From: Symbiodinium natans | Taxonomy: Eukaryota; Sar; Dinophyceae; Suessiales; Symbiodiniaceae | NCBI GenBank assembly: GCA_905221605.1 | Contig: CAJNDS010000791.1 | Coordinates: forward strand, 1-64,000 | DNA length: 64,000 bases | Direction: 5' to 3' | In this document: positions 26,018 through 34,956 of the stretch, in pieces | Position numbering within the stretch: position 1 is the stretch's first letter | Layout: each line of letters begins with the position of its first letter | Program-made: the position numbers and the translations under genes | Notes under the pieces: model-generated | Database searches by the model: none | What the model saw: the letters and a program-made list of their open reading frames with translations, nothing else | Told to the model about the DNA's origin: nothing

Positions 26018-28315
26018 CTATTTTCCTTCACCTTTTCCCTTATTCTTCAATTTAGTAACTTCTGTTTTTAGATTCGTTATTTCTTTTTGCATTTCTTGCA
26101 CACAGCCCCAAAGCACAACAGCCATTTTATTATACGCTAATAGTTTCATGCCGTCGTCATTGTAATATATTATGTTATCCCATTCTTTCGGCATTTTAGC
26201 ATCTTTTATGTCGTCTGCTACAAATCCTATATGACTCTTTTTGTCTTCATCCTTAATAAAATTGTATGTTTTCGGCTTGATATATTTAACTGCCTTATAA
26301 CACTCTTTCGTATTTACCTCTTGAATATTCTCTTTTAATTTAGAGTCTGATGTTTCTGTTAGAGCCACACATGTTAAATTTCCTCCAATATCAGCGTTAT
26401 TAGTTGTAGTAAAGAAACCATAAACATCAACACCTGTGTTTGTGGCGTCTAATCTTGATAAATTATTATTGCTTAATCTAATAAATCCATCATCGTCTGG
26501 ATTATTAATTAATACTCTTTGTTGTCCTGACACATCAGTGTTAGTAATTTCTAGTTGTCCAACTAAAGTTACTTTTCCATCAGTTAGTTGAATTTCTGGT
26601 GTGCTACTTTCTAAACCTATTGTTAAATTCATTTCTCCTGCTGTGTCTCCATTTCTGATATATAACTTATATTGAGTGTCCAATACTTCTTTTAATTCGC
26701 TACTATTTTGAAACATAAAACGCCCCCAACTAATAACATCTGCCTCACCAACGATATTGCCAATGCTGTTAAATGTTTGATTATTTGTGACTGCTCTATT
26801 TATAGTAATTCCGTTAGTGTCGTTTAATTGTAACGCTATTGTTCCTGTTGTAGGGTCGGTTGTTCTATTTGATTGTAATGAAAAATTAATTTCGTTAGTT
26901 GATATTACATTTAATGAATTATTAGCGTCTGCTCGTTGAAATATTCTACCGGAATTATTAATATAAATATCACTATTAAATGTTGATATATTTTGAAATG
27001 ATGCTGTTCCACCAAAATTAGCATTGCCTCCCGATACATTTAGTTTGTTTGAACCTTGAATGACTCCAATGCCTAAACTTAAACAATAAACGCCATTACC
27101 GTTTGCTGTGTTCAATAAAAGTAATGACGATGAGTCATTGCTTGTATTATACGCGTTAATATTAAATGAGTTAAATCTTATATAACCTTGTGCGTTTTTT
27201 ACGGTTAAAACATTACTGGCATCCGTGGTATCTTTATAAAATGTAATTCCTGAGTTATTAGAAATATTTAAAGTGTCGTTTTCATAATTTATAGTGTCTT
27301 TAAAATAAGTTGGGTTAAACAATGTAGTTCCTCCTGTTGCATTATTACATTCTATATAAGTACTAGTGTTAGCATCTGTTGATGTACCTAACATTACTCT
27401 CACTGCCTCTTGGTCTGTTCTTACATCCATTGATATATTTGATTTAGTAGCGTTATTGTACCTTTCTATACTTGTATTAGCGTCTGTTAATTCAATATTA
27501 CCACCAATATTAATATTATTTGTTAAACTGATTCCATTGGCTGTTAAATTAGATAATGTTAAATCATTGGTAATATTAACATTTCCTGATGGATTTAATT
27601 CTAAATCTACAACACTATCATCAGATGTAGCATTTGATATAATTTTATTTCCTTGTAAAGTTAGATAATTAGTAGCATTTTTAAATACACTAATAACTTT
27701 ATCTCCTCCTCCTGTTTGATTACTAAATAATAATCCAGTAGTTGGCGATATATTTATTGTCTCGTTATTTAACGTTAATCCACTATGAATAATAGTAGGA
27801 GCACTACAATCAATAACTGGGTTTGTTTTAAACCTATCAGTAAAGTCACTTAATGGAACTCTTAACGCTAGTAGATTATCAATTTCTGTATCAGTATAGC
27901 CTCCACCACCTCCTGCACCTGCTATTAATGTATCTACCTCGCCCTTATTATAAAAATTGGTAGCTAATAATGTGTTGTTTTGATAATTAGTAGATAAGTT
28001 TGTGTCTATTTGTGTTGATGTGTAATAGTTAGTAAATGTAGCATCTACCTCTGTTTTGTTGTAAAAATTGGTAGCTAGAACCGTGTTAGTTTGGTAATTA
28101 TTAGTTAAATCATCATTAATTGCATTAATATTATTGAAATTTTGTAATTGTTTTGTATTTAAAACTGCTATGTCGGCGGTGTTTGTTGCTACTTCTGTTG
28201 CGTTGTTTATGTCGCTTAGTTCTGTTTTTGTGGCATATAAGTCTGTTAAATTAGTTCCACTGACCACAATGTTATCTGCTGTTAATGTGTTTGTGTTATT
28301 GAGCGTCAAAGGCAT
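26018..28315 (-). CDS. Fibre-like protein with C-terminal S74 self-cleaving chaperone
   Basis: 765 residues. The N-terminal 150 residues repeat FYNKTEVD/FYNKGEVD units known from tail-fibre and algal-virus fibre proteins. The middle is long, asparagine/threonine-rich beta sequence. The last 110 residues are a peptidase S74 (endosialidase-type) intramolecular chaperone: TSDSKLKENIQEV, KPKTYNFI, HIGFVADDI and a terminal coiled coil (EMQKEITNLKTEVTKLKNK). In this family the serine/lysine pair in SDSKLK cuts off the chaperone after trimer folding. It likely forms a spike for host attachment. It lies directly downstream of the capsid gene. Confidence 0.85.
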   Translation of the reverse strand: MPLTLNNTNTLTADNIVVSGTNLTDLYATKTELSDINNATEVATNTADIAVLNTKQLQNFNNINAINDDLTNNYQTNTVLATNFYNKTEVDATFTNYYTSTQIDTNLSTNYQNNTLLATNFYNKGEVDTLIAGAGGGGGYTDTEIDNLLALRVPLSDFTDRFKTNPVIDCSAPTIIHSGLTLNNETINISPTTGLLFSNQTGGGDKVISVFKNATNYLTLQGNKIISNATSDDSVVDLELNPSGNVNITNDLTLSNLTANGISLTNNINIGGNIELTDANTSIERYNNATKSNISMDVRTDQEAVRVMLGTSTDANTSTYIECNNATGGTTLFNPTYFKDTINYENDTLNISNNSGITFYKDTTDASNVLTVKNAQGYIRFNSFNINAYNTSNDSSSLLLLNTANGNGVYCLSLGIGVIQGSNKLNVSGGNANFGGTASFQNISTFNSDIYINNSGRIFQRADANNSLNVISTNEINFSLQSNRTTDPTTGTIALQLNDTNGITINRAVTNNQTFNSIGNIVGEADVISWGRFMFQNSSELKEVLDTQYKLYIRNGDTAGEMNLTIGLESSTPEIQLTDGKVTLVGQLEITNTDVSGQQRVLINNPDDDGFIRLSNNNLSRLDATNTGVDVYGFFTTTNNADIGGNLTCVALTETSDSKLKENIQEVNTKECYKAVKYIKPKTYNFIKDEDKKSHIGFVADDIKDAKMPKEWDNIIYYNDDGMKLLAYNKMAVVLWGCVQEMQKEITNLKTEVTKLKNKGKGEGK

Positions 28316-28320
28316 TCGTT

Positions 28321-28356
28321 AATATTAATAAAATAGATAATAATTTTATTAATATT
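28321..28356 (-). terminator. Hairpin after the major capsid gene
   Basis: Perfect 14-bp arms (28321-28334 and 28343-28356) of A and T only, loop of 8, starting 14 bp past the capsid stop. It also lies just upstream of the fibre start. Confidence 0.75.
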
Positions 28357-28369
28357 AATTATCTTAAAA

Positions 28370-29803
28370 TCAGTCAAAAACTTTCAAACCTAAATCACGT
28401 ATCTCTAATATTTGTTCCGACAGTAACGTTATATAAATATTATCAGGCATAGCAGTAGTTGTTATTGAAGCATTTGCTGGTTTAACTTTTACTAACATCT
28501 GTTGTCCAGCACGTGTATTAATTCCAGTATATGAACTATCAGGCACTTTTTCAAATGAAAACCCAAACACAAATTGACGGTCACGATATTGTCTAAAATC
28601 AATTGACATTGAATGTTGATGAAACATTGGAAGATTTAATGCCTTTCTCAAGTGATAATAGCATTCTTGAAGTGATGTAATCGGATACTCAGCATATAGT
28701 TTAGAACCCAATTGTATTTGCATTTGCAAATCAAAATTGTTGTCATAAATTCCTTCAGTTTGTTCGTCTGATTGTTGTTGTGGGTGATAGAAACGACAAA
28801 ATTCTTTGTCACAGTATTCGTAACCGGTGCTTGGGTCTCCTTCTTTGTAAAATGTAATGAAAGATGCTACTAATTTAGACACTGAACGGATGACTTGGAC
28901 GTTAATATCGGTTGTGCCTTTTACTGATTGAGATTGAGTAATATAAGTTGTATAAGTAATGGGTAGGCCTTTTCCTTCTAAAAGATGTTTTACATATTCA
29001 TTATTTAAGTTATTATCAAGGGTGCAAACATCGCAAACAACACGAGCATTATTAATTTCCCAATCAATGCTTGTATTTCTAAATTCAGCGTCTGCTTCCG
29101 TGGCAGGATTAACGTCAGTTACAAACCTATTTCCTACAGCATCTGCCGTTGTAACATCTGTAGGGTCAATTACACAATCAGTAGCATTAGTAACCAATTC
29201 TAATTCAATTGTCAAATTTCCCATATACTTTAGAGGTAAATATTTAAACTGACTGAATAAACCACATAATGGCTTAAATCCAACAATCATTTTATCCTTA
29301 AAGCCTTGACAAGTTAAACCATTCACTTCATATTTTAATCTTGTATCATTGTCATTCACGAGAGTTTTAATTTCATCATCATATCTGTAACCAAACCCTT
29401 CGTTTGATTCATCTTTTCGTGCTCCTTGGGACATCATTTTAGAGAACATATGATGAACTCGGTTGTAATTATCAAAGTCTTCAACAACCTGATTACCAGC
29501 AATAATTCTCATTCGTCTGAAGAAGCTATAAGGAGGAGATAATGGACGGAGTTTGTTATTAAATGCTCCAGGGTCAAGATTTTGTAATGTAAAAAATATT
29601 CTTACACTTTGAGGATCTAACCAGGCATTATCTTCTGCGTTTAATGAAAATTTCAATACACGATTACCACTTGTAGGTTTATAGATATTTGAACCAGAAG
29701 GCCAAAATGTAACACTTCTTCTATCAGTTATATATGAACTACCTTTGTTTAATTTAAATGACAGGTTGTCAATTAAAATATCTTCCGGCGAGAACGTTTC
29801 CAT
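28370..29803 (-). CDS. Major capsid protein, double jelly-roll type
   Basis: 477 residues, the usual length for Polinton-like virus capsid proteins. Key stretches are SGNRVLKFSLNAEDNAWLDP, PPYSFFRRMRIIAGNQVVED and FDNYNRVHHMFSKMM in the first third, and GNLTIELELV and HQHSMSIDFRQYRDRQF later. As I recall, similar stretches occur in capsid proteins of the virophage-like PgVV group. It forms the hexameric capsomers. The ATG at 29803 is preceded on the minus strand by TTTATATATACTG. No break is seen. Confidence 0.88.
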   Translation of the reverse strand: METFSPEDILIDNLSFKLNKGSSYITDRRSVTFWPSGSNIYKPTSGNRVLKFSLNAEDNAWLDPQSVRIFFTLQNLDPGAFNNKLRPLSPPYSFFRRMRIIAGNQVVEDFDNYNRVHHMFSKMMSQGARKDESNEGFGYRYDDEIKTLVNDNDTRLKYEVNGLTCQGFKDKMIVGFKPLCGLFSQFKYLPLKYMGNLTIELELVTNATDCVIDPTDVTTADAVGNRFVTDVNPATEADAEFRNTSIDWEINNARVVCDVCTLDNNLNNEYVKHLLEGKGLPITYTTYITQSQSVKGTTDINVQVIRSVSKLVASFITFYKEGDPSTGYEYCDKEFCRFYHPQQQSDEQTEGIYDNNFDLQMQIQLGSKLYAEYPITSLQECYYHLRKALNLPMFHQHSMSIDFRQYRDRQFVFGFSFEKVPDSSYTGINTRAGQQMLVKVKPANASITTTAMPDNIYITLLSEQILEIRDLGLKVFD

Positions 29804-29834
29804 CAGTATATATAAACTAGTTTAGAAAATTTAA

Positions 29835-29863
29835 TTAAATATAATTGTTAATATTATATTTAA
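29835..29863 (-). terminator. Hairpin at the stop of the small basic gene
   Basis: Perfect 11-bp arms (29835-29845 and 29853-29863), loop TGTTAAT. The TAA stop of the gene at 29860-30051 lies inside the stem. Confidence 0.7.
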
Positions 29864-30051
29864 TAAAATAATTTGAAATTATATGAAATTTCTTTATTAT
29901 TTTTCTTCTTATTCTTAATATCTTTCACTACGTCATTCCCTTCGTTATCTTCTACTAATTTACGTATCTCTTCATAACTGTTTTGCTTAAATTTCTTATC
30001 CTTCGGTTTCTTCTCCATCTGTTCGTATGATGATGATTTGAATGCAAACAT
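29860..30051 (-). CDS. Small basic viral protein
   Basis: 63 residues, about a quarter of them lysine, with acidic stretches (EEIRKLVEDNEGND). No motif is recognised. It lies between the lipase-like gene and the capsid gene on the same strand, so it is probably co-expressed with virion genes. Confidence 0.55.
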   Translation of the reverse strand: MFAFKSSSYEQMEKKPKDKKFKQNSYEEIRKLVEDNEGNDVVKDIKNKKKNNKEISYNFKLFY

Positions 30052-30070
30052 TATTAATATAACCTATATT

Positions 30071-30712
30071 TTATTCAAACTGCTCTAAAAACTCCTCTTG
30101 TGTTATTGGTAAATTACCTGGATTATTATGAACGTTTCCTATGTCTTGATAAGAATGATTTTGTAAAGGGTTTAAAGTTCCCCTATTCAATGTTATACTG
30201 CCAGAGTCAAAAGCGCTAACAGGGTCACCTGCCTTTCTTATTCTTAGATTTGTGCCTGTGTCTTCTGGTTTCTGACCTGATACGAAAGGAGAACCATAAC
30301 TCCGACTTCTAAAAATATTACCATAATCATTATTTATCTGTTGTCCTACTGCTGAACCTAATGAATGTGAAATAATATCGGTAACACCATAATGTTTTTT
30401 ACCGTCAATTTCAATAGCTTCGTCATTAATGAATTTATCAACATCTTTGTATCTTTTCGTGTTTCTCGTCTGGTAAAACGGTAATTTTAAATCATCATAG
30501 AAATCAATGGGGTCTTTTGTTCCAGCAATGTATAAAATACTGCCATTTCTATAAATCCTGTTGGGACTTTCGTATGCTAATCTTAAACCTTGTGTGTCCG
30601 TAAGGAAAACTTCACGACCTGCCAATTCTTCCCTAACTTCGTTATTAATTCTATTTCTATTGTTAGGCGCTTCGTATGGTATTCCTTCATTTATTCGCTT
30701 ATGTTTGTGCAT
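30071..30712 (-). CDS. Lipase-like alpha/beta hydrolase
   Basis: 213 residues. The nucleophile elbow is ISHSLGSAVGQQI (S-H-S-L-G, serine at about residue 117), a possible acid is in RKAGDPVSAFD and a possible histidine in QNHSYQDI. Order and spacing fit class 3 lipases. Lipase genes are known in several Polinton-like viruses and could help the particle cross membranes or reshape an internal one. No signal peptide or membrane segment is evident. Catalytic assignments other than the serine are tentative. Confidence 0.7.
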   Translation of the reverse strand: MHKHKRINEGIPYEAPNNRNRINNEVREELAGREVFLTDTQGLRLAYESPNRIYRNGSILYIAGTKDPIDFYDDLKLPFYQTRNTKRYKDVDKFINDEAIEIDGKKHYGVTDIISHSLGSAVGQQINNDYGNIFRSRSYGSPFVSGQKPEDTGTNLRIRKAGDPVSAFDSGSITLNRGTLNPLQNHSYQDIGNVHNNPGNLPITQEEFLEQFE

Positions 30713-30754
30713 TATAAAATAGTTTATAAATTAATTTATCTCATTAATAATATA
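30713..30754. promoter_or_regulatory. Divergent A/T-rich promoter region
   Basis: 42 bp between the starts of the lipase-like gene (minus) and the penton gene (plus). It is nearly all A and T, with CATTAATAATATA just before the penton ATG. Confidence 0.45.
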
Positions 30755-31591
30755 ATGCTCAAATTCAAAAAGGTATATATTGATAGCAGTTACAAAGTGA
30801 GTGGCACACCATCAAATTTTACTCTTGACTTACCTGAAACTGTTCAGTTAGAGGACAATATGCTATGTCAAATACATGAGGTAAGCATTCCCCATTCTTG
30901 GTATTCAATAAACAGCACAAATAACAATATTTATTGGATGCATCAAGTTATTCCTCCAGGTGTCATAGCAGGTATTACTTATCGTAAAGTAACAATCCCG
31001 GAAGGCAATTACACAGCGGTTGATTTAGCACAAACAATACAAATTGCAATTAACTTACTGGTTGATACAGGGGACAGACCTAACACATATTCTTTAAGTT
31101 ACAACACATCAACTAATAAGTTTACAGTCAGCTCTAATTATGCAACTGTTATTTTTGTTCTTCTTACTGATGGGGAAATAGCACCATTAGCTGGTTCATT
31201 TTCAGACCCTGTTGACGTTAATAATTTAGGTTCAATAAACAGAGTAATCGGTAACACAACACCAGCAACTGATGCGTATACTAATGTGGCACCTTACACT
31301 ACAAACTTTGTTGACCTTGTCCCCTTCAAGAGTTTGTATTTACATTGTAACGAAATTAGCAACTACAACCAATTGACAGTAGCAGGTAACTCATCAATAG
31401 TAAAGAAAATAAACGTAACAGTCCCCTATCTTGGCGTGATAAATGACAATGAGCTAAGCAGCGTTGATTATATTGATGTAAGCGGGAAGATGCTCCGTAG
31501 ATTGAATTTTAGACTCACTAATAATTTGAATCAGGTAGTGAATTTAAACGATGTTGACGTCTCCTTCACTTTAACATTTTTCAGGAGATAA
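30755..31591 (+). CDS. Penton-like minor capsid protein
   Basis: 278 residues when started at the ATG at 30755 (MLKFKKVYIDSSYKVSGTPS); the frame is open upstream, but this start directly follows the A/T tract. FTLDLPETVQLEDNMLCQIH, then SIPHSWYSIN and a TYRKVTIPEGNYTAVDLAQT block, are typical of the single-jelly-roll minor capsid proteins of Polintons and virophages that occupy the fivefold vertices. It lies next to lipase, capsid and fibre genes, forming a morphogenesis cluster. Confidence 0.82.
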   Translation: MLKFKKVYIDSSYKVSGTPSNFTLDLPETVQLEDNMLCQIHEVSIPHSWYSINSTNNNIYWMHQVIPPGVIAGITYRKVTIPEGNYTAVDLAQTIQIAINLLVDTGDRPNTYSLSYNTSTNKFTVSSNYATVIFVLLTDGEIAPLAGSFSDPVDVNNLGSINRVIGNTTPATDAYTNVAPYTTNFVDLVPFKSLYLHCNEISNYNQLTVAGNSSIVKKINVTVPYLGVINDNELSSVDYIDVSGKMLRRLNFRLTNNLNQVVNLNDVDVSFTLTFFRR

Positions 31592-31628
31592 TAAATATCT
31601 AATTAGAAATATATAGACTACATTAATA

Positions 31629-32237
31629 ATGAGTAGTGAGGAAGTTACTGAAGTTAAAACTGAAGAAGCAACCGAACCAGTAGCAAATGAAATTATTGAA
31701 GAAAGCAAACAAGAACAACCCACTGAACAAATAAAACAAGAAGAGACAATAACAACACCTGTTGAAGAAACTAAAGAAGAGACACAACCAACAGCAAAAG
31801 CAAAACCTAAAGCACAACCAAAGAAACTAGCCAGAAGCGTTAAGGTAGTGGAACTGGTTGAGTGTGAAGCCTGTAATAAAAAGATGCTACCAAAGAGTTT
31901 AAGAAACACCCACCCACATTATTGTAAGGGACAACCAACAGAAACATTACCAGTAAATAAGCAAAAGGCAAGTTACGGTACAAAGGTAGAGCAAAAATTA
32001 AGGAAAGAAATAGAGGAAGAGATGAAAGCAAAATATGCTAAACCAAAAGAGACGGAACAATATTCCGAGCCTATTGAAGTAAGAACTAAAGCAAAGCCAA
32101 GTGTGCCAGTTGTGCCAGTTGAGCCAAAGCAACTAACAGCAAGAGAATTATTAGAAGCATCTTATAAAGAAATAAGAAGAGCAAAAAGAGAGGAACACAT
32201 GCAAAAAATAAACAGTTTTAAGTCAAAAATGTTTTAA
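31629..32237 (+). CDS. Viral zinc-finger protein with acidic and basic arms
   Basis: 202 residues. A long glutamate/threonine-rich N-terminus is followed by CEACNKKMLPKSLRNTHPHY then C, a single C2H2/C2HC finger at about residues 78-98, then a basic helical tail (YKEIRRAKREEHMQK). It could be a DNA-binding core protein. No family is recognised. Confidence 0.65.
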   Translation: MSSEEVTEVKTEEATEPVANEIIEESKQEQPTEQIKQEETITTPVEETKEETQPTAKAKPKAQPKKLARSVKVVELVECEACNKKMLPKSLRNTHPHYCKGQPTETLPVNKQKASYGTKVEQKLRKEIEEEMKAKYAKPKETEQYSEPIEVRTKAKPSVPVVPVEPKQLTARELLEASYKEIRRAKREEHMQKINSFKSKMF

Positions 32238-32244
32238 TGATGTC

Positions 32245-32269
32245 AATAATATTTAATCTAAATATTATT
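32245..32269 (+). terminator. A/T hairpin between tandem viral genes
   Basis: Perfect 10-bp arms (32245-32254 and 32260-32269), loop AATCT, 7 bp past the stop of the zinc-finger gene and 9 bp before the next ATG. Confidence 0.65.
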
Positions 32270-32278
32270 AATATTATA

Positions 32279-32599
32279 ATGAGTATGTGGAAGAGTAAAC
32301 CAGAGATGAGGCGTATGCCCCAAGTAGAACAATATTACGATGTAAGTGATACCTTTGGTGTAGCGTCACGTAGGAAATATTTAGAAGATATGAAATTAAG
32401 AATTGAAGAAGCAGAAAATAGAGGTAAAAATGTTGCTTTGCGTAATGACTGGGTGCAACATCAGAAGAAGAGTCTTTATCAGGGTCAACTGGATGATGTT
32501 AACAGACAATTAGAGCGTCCAATGATGCCAGTAAGAACAAAAGAGGAACTTATGAAAAAACAACAAGAATTAAAAAATATAATAGCAGAAATAATATAA
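32279..32599 (+). CDS. Small helical viral protein
   Basis: 106 residues if started at 32279 (MSMWKSKPEMRRMPQ); a longer reading from 32237 would run through the hairpin and is less likely. The product is charged and helical. PMMPVRTKEELMKKQQELKN near the end looks like an amphipathic helix. Unknown function. Confidence 0.6.
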   Translation: MSMWKSKPEMRRMPQVEQYYDVSDTFGVASRRKYLEDMKLRIEEAENRGKNVALRNDWVQHQKKSLYQGQLDDVNRQLERPMMPVRTKEELMKKQQELKNIIAEII

Positions 32600-32609
32600 T
32601 ATATATTAT

Positions 32610-33614
32610 ATGATTAAAACATTAAAAGCAGAGTTAAGACTTAGGCCAACCTATGATGAAATGGTAGGTATGATTGAAAGCCAAGGTGATGAAAACAGAC
32701 CACCGTTAGATAAAATGATAGATAGGAGAGCAACATTATTTAGAAACAATCAGTTCGGAAGTCAGTTTGATAACATTGACTTTTTAGGATTGAAGAAGCA
32801 GGAAGAGGACAAAGTTAAGAATGATTTACGAAGAGCACAGTTGAATCATCACGGTGTTATGAATGGCGTATCAACTGCTGTAGCAGGAATTCAAACAAGT
32901 GCAACAACAAGTGGATACGATACACCGGCAGAAGCATATGAAAGTGAAGACGAGGGGTATCCAGACCACATTCGGAATTTAGACGATGCATTGAGAAGAG
33001 TGAAGGATCTAGCAGAACAAAGAAGGCACGTAGAAGATGTTAAGGAAGACTTAGACGATGTTCATCATCAGTCTTTACCAGCAGGTGTTGAAGTTCATTC
33101 AATGGATACTCCAGAAGAAAATGATGATGAGAGCGAAGAAGAAGTAACAGCATTAGAACAAAAAGTAGCATACACGCACGGTTTTGACCCTGAAAAGGTC
33201 TTCAACGATGATAGCGTTACTTATAGAGGACTAATGTTTCAGTTGTTTGTTAGAGACTTATTAACAGACGAAATGGTGGATTTATTAAATAAAATACCAA
33301 CGGATCAGAAAAAGAAGCAATACCTAATATCAATCATAGAAGGTCACAAAGAATTAGACGAATGGAATGCCGAATTTGACAGCGCTAAATTACGTCGTAA
33401 AAAACAACTGTTTAAAAGAGAGCGAAGACGTGTAAAATCCAAGAGGGTAGAACAATCGGCATCATCAAGTGGAACAGGAGAATTAGTTCCTTCGCAACCA
33501 GCATCATCATCAACACCTTTAAGAGACATAGCAGTAGCGGGAGCAAAAGCAGGAGTAGAAACATTAGCAAAGGCAGGAGCAACAGCAATAGCAAAATCAT
33601 TTTTACCAGTATAA
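32610..33614 (+). CDS. Viral structural-type protein with LRLRPTYDE motif
   Basis: 334 residues. The N-terminus has LRLRPTYDEMVGMIE, shared with the next gene. An acidic middle, a folded-looking block (DSVTYRGLMFQLFVRDLLTD) and a strongly basic stretch (RRKKQLFKRERRRVKSKRVE) follow. The last 35 residues are alanine/glycine-rich and amphipathic (AVAGAKAGVETLAKAGATAI), as in membrane-active or vertex-binding tails. No enzyme motif. A virion core or cement role is a guess. Confidence 0.65.
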   Translation: MIKTLKAELRLRPTYDEMVGMIESQGDENRPPLDKMIDRRATLFRNNQFGSQFDNIDFLGLKKQEEDKVKNDLRRAQLNHHGVMNGVSTAVAGIQTSATTSGYDTPAEAYESEDEGYPDHIRNLDDALRRVKDLAEQRRHVEDVKEDLDDVHHQSLPAGVEVHSMDTPEENDDESEEEVTALEQKVAYTHGFDPEKVFNDDSVTYRGLMFQLFVRDLLTDEMVDLLNKIPTDQKKKQYLISIIEGHKELDEWNAEFDSAKLRRKKQLFKRERRRVKSKRVEQSASSSGTGELVPSQPASSSTPLRDIAVAGAKAGVETLAKAGATAIAKSFLPV

Positions 33615-33630
33615 TATATAATAATTATTC

Positions 33631-34473
33631 ATGTTAAGATTGCGCCCCACATACGAAGAAATTGCAAGGGAAGCGAGAACACACAGATTAAGAATACTAC
33701 CAGAGCAGCAGAAAAGAACACAACAAGGTTTATTATTAGATGATGTTGATTTTGATGACTTTGATTTAGGTAAATACGATAAGAAAACAATATTAATGAA
33801 TGAGAACCCAGATAAAGGAACACAAACGGATGTGTTCAATGAAACACCAAGCATAACAGAAAGCGAAAGTATGAAAACAATAGAAGAAGAAGTAAAACAG
33901 ACTCAAACAGATGAAAGCGTATCAAGTATAAAAAGTATTGAGAAAGAAAAGGAAACTGAACGAGAACGCGAACAGCCACAGAAAAAATCAGTAATGCGTA
34001 GAGTCTACGATGCCATGTTTGGAGAAGATGAGTTTAAAGAAGAAAGAGAAGAAATGAGAAGCAAAAGGCAACAAATTGAACAAGAAGAGGAAAGTGAACC
34101 GCCTGTAGAGAAACAACAAACTGAAGAGAGCGATGATAGTTTGCCAATGAATGTTAAAAAATCTTATGAGCCTTCATCATCATCAAGTTCTCGCAGAAGT
34201 TCAAACAGAAGTGCATTATTACCTATTGAAGAGGAAGCCTTAAGTGAACACATTCATTCCTCTCCACCTGTATCAGTGCAAAGTTCAGTTCCAAGTAATC
34301 GTACGATAGAATATGTTGATGACGCTTCGGCTTCAGACGAAGCCTCGCGAGGCATTCGCGACCCAAGTCCCCCGCAAAGTGTTGTAAGTTCAAGGCGATC
34401 CCAGGAAACCATAGAATACATAAGAAGCAGAACCAGTTCAAGGCGAACAAGTGTTCAGTCTGTAGGCTCGTAA
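33631..34473 (+). CDS. Viral acidic/serine-rich protein with LRLRPTYEE motif
   Basis: 280 residues. It opens with MLRLRPTYEEIAREA, the same motif as in the upstream gene, so the two share a short N-terminal signal by duplication or selection. The rest is low complexity: glutamate/lysine-rich then a serine/arginine-rich tail with the repeat RTIEYVDD and ETIEYIRS. A GC-rich palindromic island, GCCTCGCGAGGC at about 34,343, lies within the coding frame and encodes SDEASRGIRD. Disordered structural protein likely. Confidence 0.6.
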   Translation: MLRLRPTYEEIAREARTHRLRILPEQQKRTQQGLLLDDVDFDDFDLGKYDKKTILMNENPDKGTQTDVFNETPSITESESMKTIEEEVKQTQTDESVSSIKSIEKEKETEREREQPQKKSVMRRVYDAMFGEDEFKEEREEMRSKRQQIEQEEESEPPVEKQQTEESDDSLPMNVKKSYEPSSSSSSRRSSNRSALLPIEEEALSEHIHSSPPVSVQSSVPSNRTIEYVDDASASDEASRGIRDPSPPQSVVSSRRSQETIEYIRSRTSSRRTSVQSVGS

Positions 34474-34487
34474 TAAATACTAAAAGG

Positions 34488-34525
34488 AAACAAATAATAA
34501 TAATATTTTTAATAAAAACATATTA
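34488..34525. terminator. Imperfect A/T hairpin between convergent genes
   Basis: AATAATAATAATATTTTT pairs with a few mismatches with AAAAACATATTATCATTATT. It lies between the stop at 34473 (plus) and the stop at 34529 (minus). Confidence 0.5.
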
Positions 34526-34528
34526 TCA

Positions 34529-34807
34529 TTATTTACTTGGGTTTCTCGTCAGTGCATTCAAAAGTTCATAAGGGCTGGAAAGCTCATTAACATTTATATT
34601 GTCGTCTTTTATCATTTGTGCTATTGCCTTTTGACGGTAAGTCCTTCTGAGTTTCTCTCTCTTATTTTCTATCCACCCCTCCCGTTGTTTCATCTTCAAG
34701 TAATACAACCTGTTGTATATCGCCAGATTTTTATTGATTTCGTCCATTGTGTAGTCATCAGGGTTTAAATCCTTTGTTATATCGTGATATTTGGATATTT
34801 TTACCAT
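34529..34807 (-). CDS. Small viral protein, unknown
   Basis: 92 residues from the ATG at 34807 (MVKISKYHDITKDLNPDDYT). A 52-residue hydrophobic N-terminal extension is open upstream but crosses the TATATATA start-like tract, so the shorter form is preferred. Helical and basic (REKLRRTYRQKAIAQMIKDD). No family recognised. Confidence 0.6.
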   Translation of the reverse strand: MVKISKYHDITKDLNPDDYTMDEINKNLAIYNRLYYLKMKQREGWIENKREKLRRTYRQKAIAQMIKDDNINVNELSSPYELLNALTRNPSK

Positions 34808-34956
34808 TATTTTCAATAATAGTATATATATGTTTATTCCTTTAAATACCTTAAACGCAGAAAAGAGAAATATATAGAATGAAAGTATGGGCAACCATTC
34901 AAGGAAGAAATGTCTTAAAGAAATGACGACTATATAATTATAATCTAGCTTACTGT

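Noticed and set aside
26018-28322. Plus-strand ORFs within the fibre gene
   Set aside because: Short valine/leucine-rich frames opposite a long, well-supported minus-strand gene; typical shadows of AT-rich coding DNA.
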